Origin: GCA-2746795 sp964643965
GTDB lineage: Bacteria > Chloroflexota > Anaerolineae > Promineifilales > Promineifilaceae
Assembly: GCA_964643965.1 (NCBI GenBank)
Contig: CAZXVH010000015.1
Coordinates: 4,732-68,731 of the forward strand
Reading direction: 5' to 3'
DNA length: 64,000 nucleotides
The translations under genes and the position numbers were made by a program. The notes under the pieces were generated by a model that worked only from the letters and a program-made list of their open reading frames with translations, searched no databases and was not told where the DNA came from. Within the stretch, counting starts at the first letter, position 1. Each line of letters opens with the position of its first letter. This document shows positions 7,759 through 16,288 of the stretch, in pieces.

Positions 7759-8688
7759 ATGAGCAAACACATCCTCGTTATCGGGGCCACCTTACTGGAT
7801 GTCAAAGGCAAACCCACCGCCGGCCTGGAGCCAGCCACTTCCAATCCGGCCACCATCCGCCTCTCCCGCGGTGGCGCAGCCCGCAATGTGGCCGAAAATT
7901 TAGGTAGATTGGGCGCAGAAGTATTGTTGATAACGGCCGTTGGTCAAGATGTCATCGGTGAAACCATGCTGGCGCAAACGGCCGACGCCGGCGTCAACCT
8001 CGACTACGCCCTGCAAACAGACAACGCCCGCACCGGCGCTTACATCGCCCTGCTGGAACAAGATGGCTCCCTCTCCGTGGCCCTGGACGATGTGCGCGTC
8101 ATGGAAAGCGTCACCGCTGGCTACCTTTACCAGCAGCGCAAACTCTTCCGCGACGCCGCCATGATCATGATGGACGGCAGCCTCACCCTGGACGCCATGG
8201 AAACAATCGCTCGTCTGGCCGCCAAATACCAGGTTCCCCTCTGCGCCGATCCCTCCTCCACCCGCCTCACCTACAAACTACGGCCGTTTTTATCCCAGCT
8301 GCATCTCGTCGTCCCCAATGAAATGGAAGCCGCCGCCTTGCTGGAGGTAGACTTCTTCGGCCATGACCCGGATACCAGCCTCGATCTGGCCCGGCTGCTG
8401 GTACACGCCGGCGTCGACAACGCCGTCCTCACCCTCTCCGACTTCGGCCTGGACTATGCCACCTCCGACGAAACCGGCTACATCCCCGCCCGCTACAGCC
8501 AGATCGTCGATAACACCGGCACGGGCGACGCCGTCACCGCCGCCATCATATTTGGCCTCATCAACGACCTGCCCCCCATCGAAGCCATCCGCCTGGGCGC
8601 GGCCGCCGCCAGCCTCACCGTGCAAACCAACGAAACCGTGGTGCCCAACCTCAGCCTCGACATGCTCTACGACCACCTCATCGTCTAA
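7759..8688 (+). CDS. PfkB-family carbohydrate/nucleoside kinase, pseudouridine-kinase-like
   Basis: The 309-residue protein has a strong AGGAGG ribosome-binding site. The N-terminus carries the ribokinase-family GGAARNVAENLGRLG signature (about residues 37-51). The C-terminus carries DNTGTGDAVTAA (about 251-262), whose Asp is the catalytic base and whose Gly-rich turn forms the anion hole. The IGATLLDVKG start and overall pattern resemble PsuK-type pseudouridine kinases, but other substrates (ribose, fructose, adenosine) cannot be excluded. The usual partner psuG (pseudouridine-5'-phosphate glycosidase) is not adjacent. It is transcribed from its own promoter, and the next gene begins 95 bp later. 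Confidence 0.85.
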   Translation: MSKHILVIGATLLDVKGKPTAGLEPATSNPATIRLSRGGAARNVAENLGRLGAEVLLITAVGQDVIGETMLAQTADAGVNLDYALQTDNARTGAYIALLEQDGSLSVALDDVRVMESVTAGYLYQQRKLFRDAAMIMMDGSLTLDAMETIARLAAKYQVPLCADPSSTRLTYKLRPFLSQLHLVVPNEMEAAALLEVDFFGHDPDTSLDLARLLVHAGVDNAVLTLSDFGLDYATSDETGYIPARYSQIVDNTGTGDAVTAAIIFGLINDLPPIEAIRLGAAAASLTVQTNETVVPNLSLDMLYDHLIV

Positions 8689-8783
8689 GCCGCCGCCATG
8701 AGCAACCATTCCTTTCTTCGACAAGCTCAGGACAAGCCATTGATCATTCAGCATTCAGCATTTAGCATTCCCGGACATCTCTT
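8689..8783. repeat. spacer with TTCGACAAGCTCA word and attcagcat micro-repeats
   Basis: The 95-bp spacer contains TTCGACAAGCTCA (also present in the 25-bp inverted repeat near 31400) and a tandem of ATTCAGC/ATTTAGC units around 8738-8770. No promoter or terminator is obvious. Confidence 0.5.
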
Positions 8784-9458
8784 ATGCTGCTAAACAACAA
8801 CTTGCTCGGCGTCATCCTTAGTACGCTCTACATCTTCGTCATCATCGGTCTGGCTGAACTGCTGCGTAAATGGCGCGGTTACAGCAGTAACTTCACCCGC
8901 AAAGTGATCCACATTGGCGTGGGCATGATGAGTTGGATTTTGATTTTTGTCTTCACCTCGCCCTGGCCTTTCATCATCATGTCTATCCTCTTTGCCATAT
9001 TCCTCTACCTGGATTTCCGCTTCGGCTTTTTCCCAGCGATGGCCAGCCAGGATAAAAGCAATATGGGCACGGTTTATTTCCCCATTGCCGCCGCTGCCGT
9101 CGTGTATGTTTTTTGGAGCCAGCCGCCGCTGATGGTGGCCGCTCTCATGCCCCTCACCTGGGGCGATGGCTTGGCGCCAGTGGTCGGCCGCGCTTACGGC
9201 AAGCGCCCATATTACGTCGCCAATCACAAACGCACGCTGGAAGGTTCCCTAGGCTTTTTCATCTTTGGCCTGCTCTTTACCTGGCTGGCCTTATGGTTCA
9301 TGCCGGAACCACCGGCCATCACGCCGTTGGGGGCGGTGCTGCCTGCTCTGACGGTTATGGTTGCCACCACCCTGGTAGAAGCGGTCTCTATCCGGGGCAT
9401 TGACAACCTGACGATAACGGCCGTTGCCATCCTCATCCTCAACTTCTGGCCCTTCTAA
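8784..9458 (+). CDS. CTP-dependent polyprenol/phytol kinase-like membrane protein
   Basis: The 224-residue integral membrane protein has about six or seven hydrophobic segments. Its motifs match the dolichol-kinase/phytol-kinase/CDP-transferase superfamily: FTRKVIHIGVGMMSW near residue 37, NMGTVYFP near 93, and PLTWGDGLAPVVGRAYGK followed by KRTLEGSLGFF between about 118 and 157. Relatives phosphorylate a long-chain isoprenoid alcohol using CTP, for instance in phytol recycling. The substrate here cannot be read from sequence. The HAD phosphatase gene follows after 7 bp, so the two are probably co-transcribed; a kinase and a phosphatase acting on related lipid intermediates would be a sensible pair. 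Confidence 0.75.
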   Translation: MLLNNNLLGVILSTLYIFVIIGLAELLRKWRGYSSNFTRKVIHIGVGMMSWILIFVFTSPWPFIIMSILFAIFLYLDFRFGFFPAMASQDKSNMGTVYFPIAAAAVVYVFWSQPPLMVAALMPLTWGDGLAPVVGRAYGKRPYYVANHKRTLEGSLGFFIFGLLFTWLALWFMPEPPAITPLGAVLPALTVMVATTLVEAVSIRGIDNLTITAVAILILNFWPF

Positions 9459-9465
9459 CCAACTC

Positions 9466-10134
9466 ATGACCATCCCCTTCGATCAAATCCAGGCCATCTT
9501 CTTTGACCTGGACGGCACCCTCATCGACACCGATGACGCCGCTGTGGCCTGGCTGGAGCAGCGCCTCCGGCCGTTCTTACGCCACCGTTCCCCCCACATC
9601 GCCCGCCGTCTACTCATGAAAGCAGAAACGTCCGGCAATATGCTCATCACCCTGCTCGACTGGCTGCACCTGGATGAACCGCTCATGGGCTTCACCGACC
9701 GCCTGCGCCGACGACGCGGCGTCTACCCGGCCCACGAGTTTCAGCTCATTCCCGGCGTGGCTGAGATGCTCCTCCCCCTGGCCGAGCGCTACCCATTGGC
9801 CCTCGTCACCACCCGCAGCCGCTACCATATCGAGCATTTCCTCACCCAATTCCCACACCTGAAACCGCTCTTTGCCACCACCATCGGCCGGCAAGATACC
9901 CACCGCTTGAAGCCTCATCCCGCCCCTATTTTGTTGGCAGCGCAGCGGCTTGGCGTCCCTGTAACCAACTGCCTCATGGTCGGCGATACCACCGTTGATG
10001 TGCAAGCAGCACGGCGGGCCGGCGCCTGGTCGATTGGCGTCTTATGTGGCTTTGGGGAACAAACAGAACTGAAAACGGCCGGGGCGCACCTCATCTTAAA
10101 CAGCACCGCCGAAGTGGGGAAAATAGTGAGATAA
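9466..10134 (+). CDS. HAD-superfamily hydrolase (phosphoglycolate-phosphatase-like)
   Basis: The likely start is ATG 9466 (MTIPFDQIQ), 7 bp after the kinase stop, giving 222 residues. An ATG at 9424 in frame would overlap the upstream gene by 35 bp and adds a low-complexity serine tail. All HAD motifs are present: FFDLDGTLID (nucleophile D14, acid D16), the motif II threonine in LALVTTRSR, the motif III lysine in RLKPHPAP and the motif IV acids in MVGDTTVDVQAA. A helical cap between motifs I and II makes it subfamily IA like Gph, PpaX and pyrophosphatases. The physiological substrate is unknown. It ends at a bidirectional hairpin shared with the convergent pcm gene. Confidence 0.85.
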   Translation: MTIPFDQIQAIFFDLDGTLIDTDDAAVAWLEQRLRPFLRHRSPHIARRLLMKAETSGNMLITLLDWLHLDEPLMGFTDRLRRRRGVYPAHEFQLIPGVAEMLLPLAERYPLALVTTRSRYHIEHFLTQFPHLKPLFATTIGRQDTHRLKPHPAPILLAAQRLGVPVTNCLMVGDTTVDVQAARRAGAWSIGVLCGFGEQTELKTAGAHLILNSTAEVGKIVR

Positions 10135-10135
10135 C

Positions 10136-10170
10136 AAAAAGTTCAACTTCTCGGAGAAGTTGAACTTTTT
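10136..10170. terminator. bidirectional terminator hairpin, AGTTCAACTT family copy 1
   Basis: Two perfect 15-nt arms, AAAAAGTTCAACTTC and its complement, flank TCGGA. The A run and T run serve both the HAD gene and the convergent pcm gene. Four related hairpins occur elsewhere in the window. Confidence 0.85.
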
Positions 10171-10177
10171 GGCCGGT

Positions 10178-10837
10178 CTACTCGCTCTGCCACCCCGCCT
10201 GGCCTACCAACGGCACAAAAGCCACCGACCCCTTTTTTTCTTCCTCAAATTCATACTGGCTGCGGCGGGTGATCAACACCAACTGCTGTTTTCGTTTACT
10301 GGAACCAACCGGCAGCACCAGCCGCCCCCCGATTTTGAGCTGTTCTTTTAATGGCAGCGGCGCATCTGGCCCCCCGGCCGCCACCACAATGCCATCATAC
10401 GGCGCATACTCTTCACAACCCAGAGTGCCGTCGCCCTGCACCACAATCACATTATCATAGCCCAAAGCAGCCAGGCGCTCCCGCGCTATCTCCGCCAACG
10501 CTTCATGCCGCTCCACCGTCACCACCTGGGCGGCCAGGCGGCTGAGAACGGCCGCCGCATACCCGGAGCCAGTTCCTACTTCCAGCACATGGCTGGTGGG
10601 CGTCAAGGCCAGTAGTTCACACATATACGCCACCACATACGGTTGGGAAATAGTCTGCTTTTGGCCGATAGGCAGAGGGCCGTCTTTGTAAGCATGAGCG
10701 ACATACGCATCAGAGACGAACTGCTCTCGGGGTACGAGGGACATCGCTTGCAAAACGGCCGTTTCCCTAATCCCCCGCCCCTTTAACTGCTCCGCTACCA
10801 TCTCTGCCCGTAGCGCGGCAAAATCAATCTCATTCAC
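10178..10837 (-). CDS. pcm: protein-L-isoaspartate O-methyltransferase
   Basis: This cytosolic enzyme transfers a methyl group from S-adenosylmethionine to isoaspartyl residues, starting repair of aged proteins. The best start is GTG 10837, which overlaps the response-regulator stop as GTGA; the frame is open to 10903 but that extension looks unrelated. The 219-residue product has the family's MVAEQLKGRGI and VPREQFV N-terminal motifs, PIGQKQTISQPYVVAYM, and the SAM-binding HVLEVGTGSGYAAAVLS (about residue 75) followed by the acidic VTVERHEAL. Length matches Pcm. Coupling to a response regulator suggests the two are expressed together. Confidence 0.93.
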   Translation of the reverse strand: MNEIDFAALRAEMVAEQLKGRGIRETAVLQAMSLVPREQFVSDAYVAHAYKDGPLPIGQKQTISQPYVVAYMCELLALTPTSHVLEVGTGSGYAAAVLSRLAAQVVTVERHEALAEIARERLAALGYDNVIVVQGDGTLGCEEYAPYDGIVVAAGGPDAPLPLKEQLKIGGRLVLPVGSSKRKQQLVLITRRSQYEFEEEKKGSVAFVPLVGQAGWQSE

Positions 10838-11508
10838 TGTCCACCATCCACTGTCAACCCGCTGCTCCCCAAGCGCCGTTTCACCTGCTTCAGCTTCTCC
10901 CACTCCTGCCGCTGCATATAGACCCAGGCCAACGCCAACAGCAGCCGCCGGTCACAATCGGGAGCGGCCGTTACCTGTTCCAACACCCGCATCGCCTTCG
11001 TGTCATACCGCTGCTGCTTCACATACTCAATCGCCAGCTCTTTCAGGATCACATCCCGCTGGTGACGCAGCTGCGCCACCTGATCAGATTGCCGCCGCTT
11101 CACCGCCAAATGTTTGCTCACCTGCCCTATCGTCTCAATTAATTGATCCGTGGTAAACGGCTTGGTGAGATACCCTCTGGCCCCCACCGCCATCGCCTCT
11201 AACAGAGTCTTAGTATCTCGCTCCGCCGAGAGGATAATACAGGCCAGTTCCGGCCGTTCTGCCCTCATGTGGGCAATGGCTTGCAAGCCGTTCAACTCCG
11301 GCATATTGACATCCATCAGGGCAATATCCGGTTTATGGCTGCGGGCCATTTCTAGCGCTTCACGGCCGTTTTTAGCAATCGCCACAATCTCCACATTCGG
11401 AATCAAGGTCAGCATCAGGCGAGTGCTGCGCCGCATTTCTGTTTCATCGTCGGCAATCATCACCCGTAATCGTTCTGCGCCCTCACTCATTTCTTTACGC
11501 TTAACCAT
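10834..11508 (-). CDS. orphan response regulator with helical C-terminal extension
   Basis: The 224-residue protein has a CheY-like receiver at about residues 14-130: acidic pocket DDE (20-22), phospho-acceptor D66 in ALMDVNMPELNG, and the conserved lysine in YLTKPF. The remaining 95 residues are helical and TPR-like (RRLLLALAWVYMQRQEWEKL), not a DNA-binding domain, so the output is probably protein-protein contact. No histidine kinase is adjacent. An AGAGGGA ribosome-binding site precedes the ATG, and a TATAAT -10 box lies at 11577-11582 on the minus strand without a good -35. Its stop overlaps the pcm start. Confidence 0.88.
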   Translation of the reverse strand: MVKRKEMSEGAERLRVMIADDETEMRRSTRLMLTLIPNVEIVAIAKNGREALEMARSHKPDIALMDVNMPELNGLQAIAHMRAERPELACIILSAERDTKTLLEAMAVGARGYLTKPFTTDQLIETIGQVSKHLAVKRRQSDQVAQLRHQRDVILKELAIEYVKQQRYDTKAMRVLEQVTAAPDCDRRLLLALAWVYMQRQEWEKLKQVKRRLGSSGLTVDGGQ

Positions 11509-11694
11509 TTTTGGATTCCCTCTATTGCACTAACCCGGAACCGCACTTACTTCACCAAATAAATTCCCACAGCTTTATTATACACGAATGCCAATACATC
11601 AGAGTAATGCCAATCATTGCCACACGCCCCCTCCTTATGTTATGCTACCCACCACTCTCCACACCCATCATTGTTATCTGCATACTATGACCTT

Positions 11695-14600
11695 ATGACC
11701 AAGCCGAACCCGTCCCCTTCTCCGCCTGAATGGCCCGCCCGCCTGCGTGATATGCTGGTGGAATATTTCAACCTGGATGACCTGGCGCTGCTCTGTTTTG
11801 ACGTGGGACTGGATTTTGAAGAGCTGGGCGAAGGGGCGAAATCGCGGCGGGTGGGGCGCTTGATTAAGCGGATGGCAGACGACGGCCGTTTACCCATCCT
11901 CCTGGATCATTGCGCCCAACGCCGCCCGGGGCTGGATTGGGAAACCATCCGCCAGCAAGCGGGCGAACAGCCCGACCTCTTTCAATTCGGCGACAGCCCT
12001 GACGAGCAAATCCTGACCCTGCTGCACCAAATCGCCGCCAAAACGCTCGTCAGCGACAGCGACGCCCAAGACATCGAAACGGCCGTTCCCGAACCAGGCG
12101 AGCCTCCCTACCTCGGCCTGCAACAGTTCAGCGAAGCCGACGCCAGCCACTTCTTTGGCCGCGAACTACTCACCGCCCAGGTCATCAAGCGGCTGCATGA
12201 CGAACGCTTCCTGGCCGTCATCGGCGCTTCCGGCAGCGGCAAATCCTCGCTGGTGCGAGCGGGCATCCTGCCCGCCTTGCGGCAAGGCGGCCCTTTGGCC
12301 GATGGCTCCCTGCCGCCCGCCGGCAGCCGCCAATGGGTCATCCGCCTGCTGACGCCCACCGCCCACCCCCTGGACGCCCTGGCGGCCGTTCTCACCCAAG
12401 ACAGCGAATCGGTAACGGCCGTTATCGACATGCAGGCCGCCCTCAGTCAAAACGGCCGTGCCCTCACCCTCGCCGCCCAACAAATCCTGGCCCGCCAAAA
12501 CAGCCCCCACTTGCTGCTCGTCATTGATCAATTCGAAGAGCTGTTCACCCTCTGCCGCCAGCCCAACGAACGTCAGGCATTTATCGACAACCTGGTAACA
12601 GCAACCGCCCCCGAAGATAACCAGCCCCTCACCATCCTCATCACCCTGCGCGCCGACTTTTACGCCCAATGCGCCCAAGACGACAACTTACGCCGCCTCG
12701 TCTCCCAGCACCAGGAATACATCGGCGCCATGAGCCGCGAAGAACTGGCCCGCGCCATCGTGCAGCCGGCCGCCCTGGGCCAGTGGCGCATTCAGGAAGG
12801 GTTGGTGGAACAAATGCTCGACGACGTGGGCGGCGAACCTGGCGCCCTGCCCCTGCTCTCCCACGCCCTGCTAGAAACCTGGCGCAGACGGCGCGGCCGT
12901 ACCATGACCCTCTCCGGCTACCGCGAAGCCGGCGGCGTGCGCGGGGCCATCGCCCAAACTGCCGAAGCCATCTTCCAGCAGCGGCTCACGCCCCAGCAGC
13001 AGCCCATCGCCCGCATGATCTTTGTGCGCCTCACCGAATTGGGCGAAAGCGTCGATGGCGAGTCCCCCGACACCCGCCGCCGCGCCGCCTTCAGCGAACT
13101 GATCACCCGCACCACCGACGTCGACATGCTCAACGCCGTCCTCGACATCCTCATCCAATCCCGCCTCGTCACCACCGACCTGCTGCCCCCCGACGAAACC
13201 AAAGTGGTCGAAGTCTCCCACGAGGCGCTCATCCGCGAATGGCCCACCCTGCGCCATTGGCTCGACGAAGACCGCGAAAACCTCAGCCGCCAGCGCCAGC
13301 TCACCGACGACGTGAACGAATGGCTTAAACTCGACCGCGACCCTGGCGCCCTTTACCGGGGTGTGCGCTTGCAGCAAATGCAAACCTGGGCCGAATCTTT
13401 CCCTGAACCACTCAGCGCCGAAGAGCAGGAATTTTTGGACGCCAGCCAGGCCGCCGCCCAGGCAGAAGCAGCGCGGGAAGCGCGGCTGGCCCGTTCGCAG
13501 CGCGTCCAGCGCCTCATGTTCGGCCTGGTCGGGCTGCTGATTTTAATCTTTGTAGGCGGCCTGATTTACATTTTTACAGACCCCGGCCGGGCCGCCAACC
13601 AGTTAGAAACATTAGCCACACCCACTATCTGCCTCTCGCAAACCATGCCCGCTGATTTCAACATCGCCGTGGCCGAATTTGCGGTGCTGGATGAAAACGG
13701 CCGTCTCGACAGTGACAACCGCGCCGGGCAGCAGTTGGCCGGCCGTGTGCAAAAGCAGCTAGAAACCGCCTTCGCCGGCGATGACAGCATTGCCGTCTGG
13801 GCAGACAGCGAAGACCTCTACCAGCAGTTCTGCGTCGTCATCGGCGTGGCGGAAGATGATCTGGCGGGGATAACATCCCCGGCGGCACTGGCCGAGCAGC
13901 TAAAAGCAGACGTGGTCATTTACGGCACACTGCGCCCGGTCAACGATAAAGGGGAATTACAGTTAAAGTTCCACCTGTCGCCGCAGTTGGGCGTGGATGT
14001 GGGCAGTATGGTGGGCGCTTACACCTTTGAAAAGCCGATTCCGGTATTCGACATCCACGATCCCGGCAGCGAAGTGGATCCGGTGCTGGGGCCGCAAGCA
14101 GAAGCGTTGGCCCGCACCGCTCGCGGTTTCACCAAAGAGATGCTGGGGCTGCAAGCAGAGGCGCTGGCCGATTTTGAGCAGGCGGCCGCCGCCGCGCCCG
14201 ATTCCAGTTTCACCCATTTTTTTGTGGGGCAGGAGAACCTGTTCCTGGCAGAAGCCGCCGCCGGGGAAGCCGCGTCAGCCTTTGACGCCGCCGCCGAAGC
14301 CGCCTTTAAACGAGCGCCGGACAATGCTCGCGCCCAAATTGGCCTGGGCAGCGTTCATCTGTTGCGGGCGCAGCGCCAGTTAAATGACCTGCTAGACAGT
14401 GGTCTGAGCGGCGACGACAAGAAGGCCGCGCTTGACAGCGTGATCGCCGAAGCGGAACAGGCGTTGGCCCTGTATGAGGGCGTGGTCGCCGGTGGCAGCC
14501 AGATTGAAACGTATGGCGTGCCTGTGGATTTGTATGCCAGTTATGGCGCTGCCATCAGCCAACGGCTGCTAGGCGAGGTCGCCTTTGAGCAAAGAAAGCC

Positions 14601-14913
14601 AGGGCCGGCCGAACAATTGATTGATGAAGCGGAAAGCCGTTTAACTGCCATCATGCCCCTCCTGGAAAGCGTGGCAGATTTCCGCCTGCACGCCCAGGTT
14701 TACCAGGCATTGGGATCAACCTATGAATGGCAGCGCTTTCTCCGGGATAGACGAGGGGATGCCGCCGGCCGGGATGAAGCCACCCAAAACGCCCGCGACG
14801 CCTATACCCGCTGCCTCGCCGTCGGGGACGCTTTTCCTTTTGATTCTGATGTGGTGAATGATATTGTAGAAGGGCAATGCCGCGTCAACCTCGATCAACT
14901 GCCATCCCCCTGA
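11695..14913 (+). CDS. effector-associated domain / nSTAND1 NTPase / TPR membrane protein
   Basis: The start chosen is ATG 11695; the frame extends to 11617 but that stretch is low-complexity. The 1072-residue protein begins with an effector-associated (death-like helical) domain (about 10-90: LRDMLVEYFNLDDLALLCFD, then RLIKRMADDGRL). An nSTAND1 ATPase follows with Walker A GASGSGKSS (about 178-186), Walker B LLLVIDQFEELF (about 272-283) and winged-helix-like segments to about 590. A transmembrane helix lies at about 606-630. The C-terminal half holds a beta/alpha domain and TPR-like repeats. STAND proteins are signal-gated switches; EAD domains recruit caspase-like or other effectors. No effector gene is adjacent. 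It is divergent from the response regulator; TACTAT sits 6 nt before the ATG, so a leaderless transcript is possible. Confidence 0.85.
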   Translation: MTKPNPSPSPPEWPARLRDMLVEYFNLDDLALLCFDVGLDFEELGEGAKSRRVGRLIKRMADDGRLPILLDHCAQRRPGLDWETIRQQAGEQPDLFQFGDSPDEQILTLLHQIAAKTLVSDSDAQDIETAVPEPGEPPYLGLQQFSEADASHFFGRELLTAQVIKRLHDERFLAVIGASGSGKSSLVRAGILPALRQGGPLADGSLPPAGSRQWVIRLLTPTAHPLDALAAVLTQDSESVTAVIDMQAALSQNGRALTLAAQQILARQNSPHLLLVIDQFEELFTLCRQPNERQAFIDNLVTATAPEDNQPLTILITLRADFYAQCAQDDNLRRLVSQHQEYIGAMSREELARAIVQPAALGQWRIQEGLVEQMLDDVGGEPGALPLLSHALLETWRRRRGRTMTLSGYREAGGVRGAIAQTAEAIFQQRLTPQQQPIARMIFVRLTELGESVDGESPDTRRRAAFSELITRTTDVDMLNAVLDILIQSRLVTTDLLPPDETKVVEVSHEALIREWPTLRHWLDEDRENLSRQRQLTDDVNEWLKLDRDPGALYRGVRLQQMQTWAESFPEPLSAEEQEFLDASQAAAQAEAAREARLARSQRVQRLMFGLVGLLILIFVGGLIYIFTDPGRAANQLETLATPTICLSQTMPADFNIAVAEFAVLDENGRLDSDNRAGQQLAGRVQKQLETAFAGDDSIAVWADSEDLYQQFCVVIGVAEDDLAGITSPAALAEQLKADVVIYGTLRPVNDKGELQLKFHLSPQLGVDVGSMVGAYTFEKPIPVFDIHDPGSEVDPVLGPQAEALARTARGFTKEMLGLQAEALADFEQAAAAAPDSSFTHFFVGQENLFLAEAAAGEAASAFDAAAEAAFKRAPDNARAQIGLGSVHLLRAQRQLNDLLDSGLSGDDKKAALDSVIAEAEQALALYEGVVAGGSQIETYGVPVDLYASYGAAISQRLLGEVAFEQRKPGPAEQLIDEAESRLTAIMPLLESVADFRLHAQVYQALGSTYEWQRFLRDRRGDAAGRDEATQNARDAYTRCLAVGDAFPFDSDVVNDIVEGQCRVNLDQLPSP

Positions 14914-15201
14914 TTTTTACCCCACCCATAATTCCTCAAAATCACCATCTTTGCTGGGGCAGTGTGAGTTAGGTACAGCCCCATGCCAGGTGCTACGTCG
15001 ACGGCGCTCAGTACAAGTCTGCATTAATCTGCGGATAAAAATGATTTTTCGATCTATTAAATCTAAGAAACCGGCAACGATAGATTAACGATAGCCGCTT
15101 ATGCTGTCTCTCATGCGTGACGTTGTTTGCAGATTAAGAAAATAATCGGGCAACTTTTGTAGGACGGATTAATACTCCCTCCTACGATTCGGAGGTGTTT
15201 C
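14914..15201. other. 288-bp spacer without a gene
   Basis: I see no open frame worth calling. A GGGGC..GCCCC stem lies near 14955-14982 without a T run. A GTAGGA..TCCTAC stem (about 15160-15185) sits directly before the ribosome-binding site of the first SH3b lipoprotein and could occlude it. No clear promoter is visible. Confidence 0.5.
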
Positions 15202-16212
15202 ATGTTTCATAAGTGGTTGTTGATACTGTTGGTTTGTATGGGGGGGATCATGCTGGCAGGCTGCGGCGGCAGTTCGCCGCCGGCCGCCGTGGTGGATGTG
15301 GCGGCGTCGGTGACGGCCGTGGAGCAAAAGGTCGTTTCCCAAAATAACAGCGTGGTCCCCGCCAACCCAGTTATGCAGACGCCTGTGCCCACACAACCAG
15401 CCGCCAAGATCGTATCTGTAGCAATGGTAGAACCGGCTGAACCGACAACAAGTGAGCCAGCAACGGCCGTTCCCCAACCGCCTACCTGTGCTACCTTGCA
15501 AGGTCTCAATCTTCGTTATGGTCCGGGCACAAGCTACGCGCCGCCCCTACGCACCCTGGCAGCCTCAGAAACGCTGCTGCCCCTGGCCTTCAGCGCCGTG
15601 GGTCATCCCAGTGGGCAATGGGTGCAGGTGCGCGTGATAGACACGAGTGAAATCGGCTGGGTCAGCGCCGGCTCCCAGTATATAGGCTGCAATATCAATC
15701 TGGCATCTCTGCCCACCGCCGCCAACATTCCCGCGCCACCCACACCCGTGGTCGTGGCCAACAATGCCGGGCAAGGCCCTGTCGCCCGGCCGATGAATGT
15801 AACACCCGGGGTTATCGGCGGCGAGGTGGATGAAGATCCGCTCATGGACTTCCATTACCAGTTCAACAATGGCTTCTTGCTGCGCCTGGACATCAAAAAT
15901 TATCATGATCAGGTAGACGCCGACGTGAACGGCCGAGGCGTACAAAAGGTGACGTTTGAAATATCCAACAGAGAAACTGGCCAACCGGTCTACGCTCACG
16001 AGGAAGGCACGGCCGGGTACTGCATCTTCCGCGGGGGTGAACCGGACTGTCGCCCCTGGCCCCAAGATGGCAACGGCCGTTATACTTGGGGTGAAGGTGG
16101 CCCCCTGGTAGAACCGGGCGCTTACAAAGTCAACGTCTTCATTTACGCCAAAGACCAAAATGCGGAGACACAAAGCTGGTCTTGGGGGTCTGAATTTGAC
16201 ATTTGGCCTTGA
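15202..16212 (+). CDS. SH3b-domain lipoprotein, paralogue A
   Basis: The 336-residue product begins with a lipoprotein signal peptide (lipobox LAGC, C21) and a Ser/Pro/Thr-rich linker to about residue 90. A bacterial SH3 (SH3_3-like) domain spans about 92-175 (LNLRYGPGTSYAPPLRTLA and GQWVQVRVIDTSEIGWVSAG). A second linker leads to a beta-rich C-terminal domain (about 215-336) with two cysteines in YCIFRGGEPDC and the motif NGRYTWGEGGPLVEPGAY. A GGAGGT ribosome-binding site precedes the ATG. The gene 76 bp downstream is a paralogue with identical architecture. SH3b domains usually bind peptidoglycan or peptides, so an envelope-anchored binding role is inferred. Confidence 0.85.
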   Translation: MFHKWLLILLVCMGGIMLAGCGGSSPPAAVVDVAASVTAVEQKVVSQNNSVVPANPVMQTPVPTQPAAKIVSVAMVEPAEPTTSEPATAVPQPPTCATLQGLNLRYGPGTSYAPPLRTLAASETLLPLAFSAVGHPSGQWVQVRVIDTSEIGWVSAGSQYIGCNINLASLPTAANIPAPPTPVVVANNAGQGPVARPMNVTPGVIGGEVDEDPLMDFHYQFNNGFLLRLDIKNYHDQVDADVNGRGVQKVTFEISNRETGQPVYAHEEGTAGYCIFRGGEPDCRPWPQDGNGRYTWGEGGPLVEPGAYKVNVFIYAKDQNAETQSWSWGSEFDIWP

Positions 16213-16288
16213 TGTCTAAGCGCCGTATCATAATTTGCTGCCAGGTTATTTCAAGGCTAAAGTAGCGCCTTGAAGATGGAGGTTTATT

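Noticed and set aside
14914..15201. Riboswitch or structured RNA upstream of the SH3b lipoprotein
   Set aside because: Only short weak stems are seen, with no conserved motif I recognise. Kept as a spacer note only.
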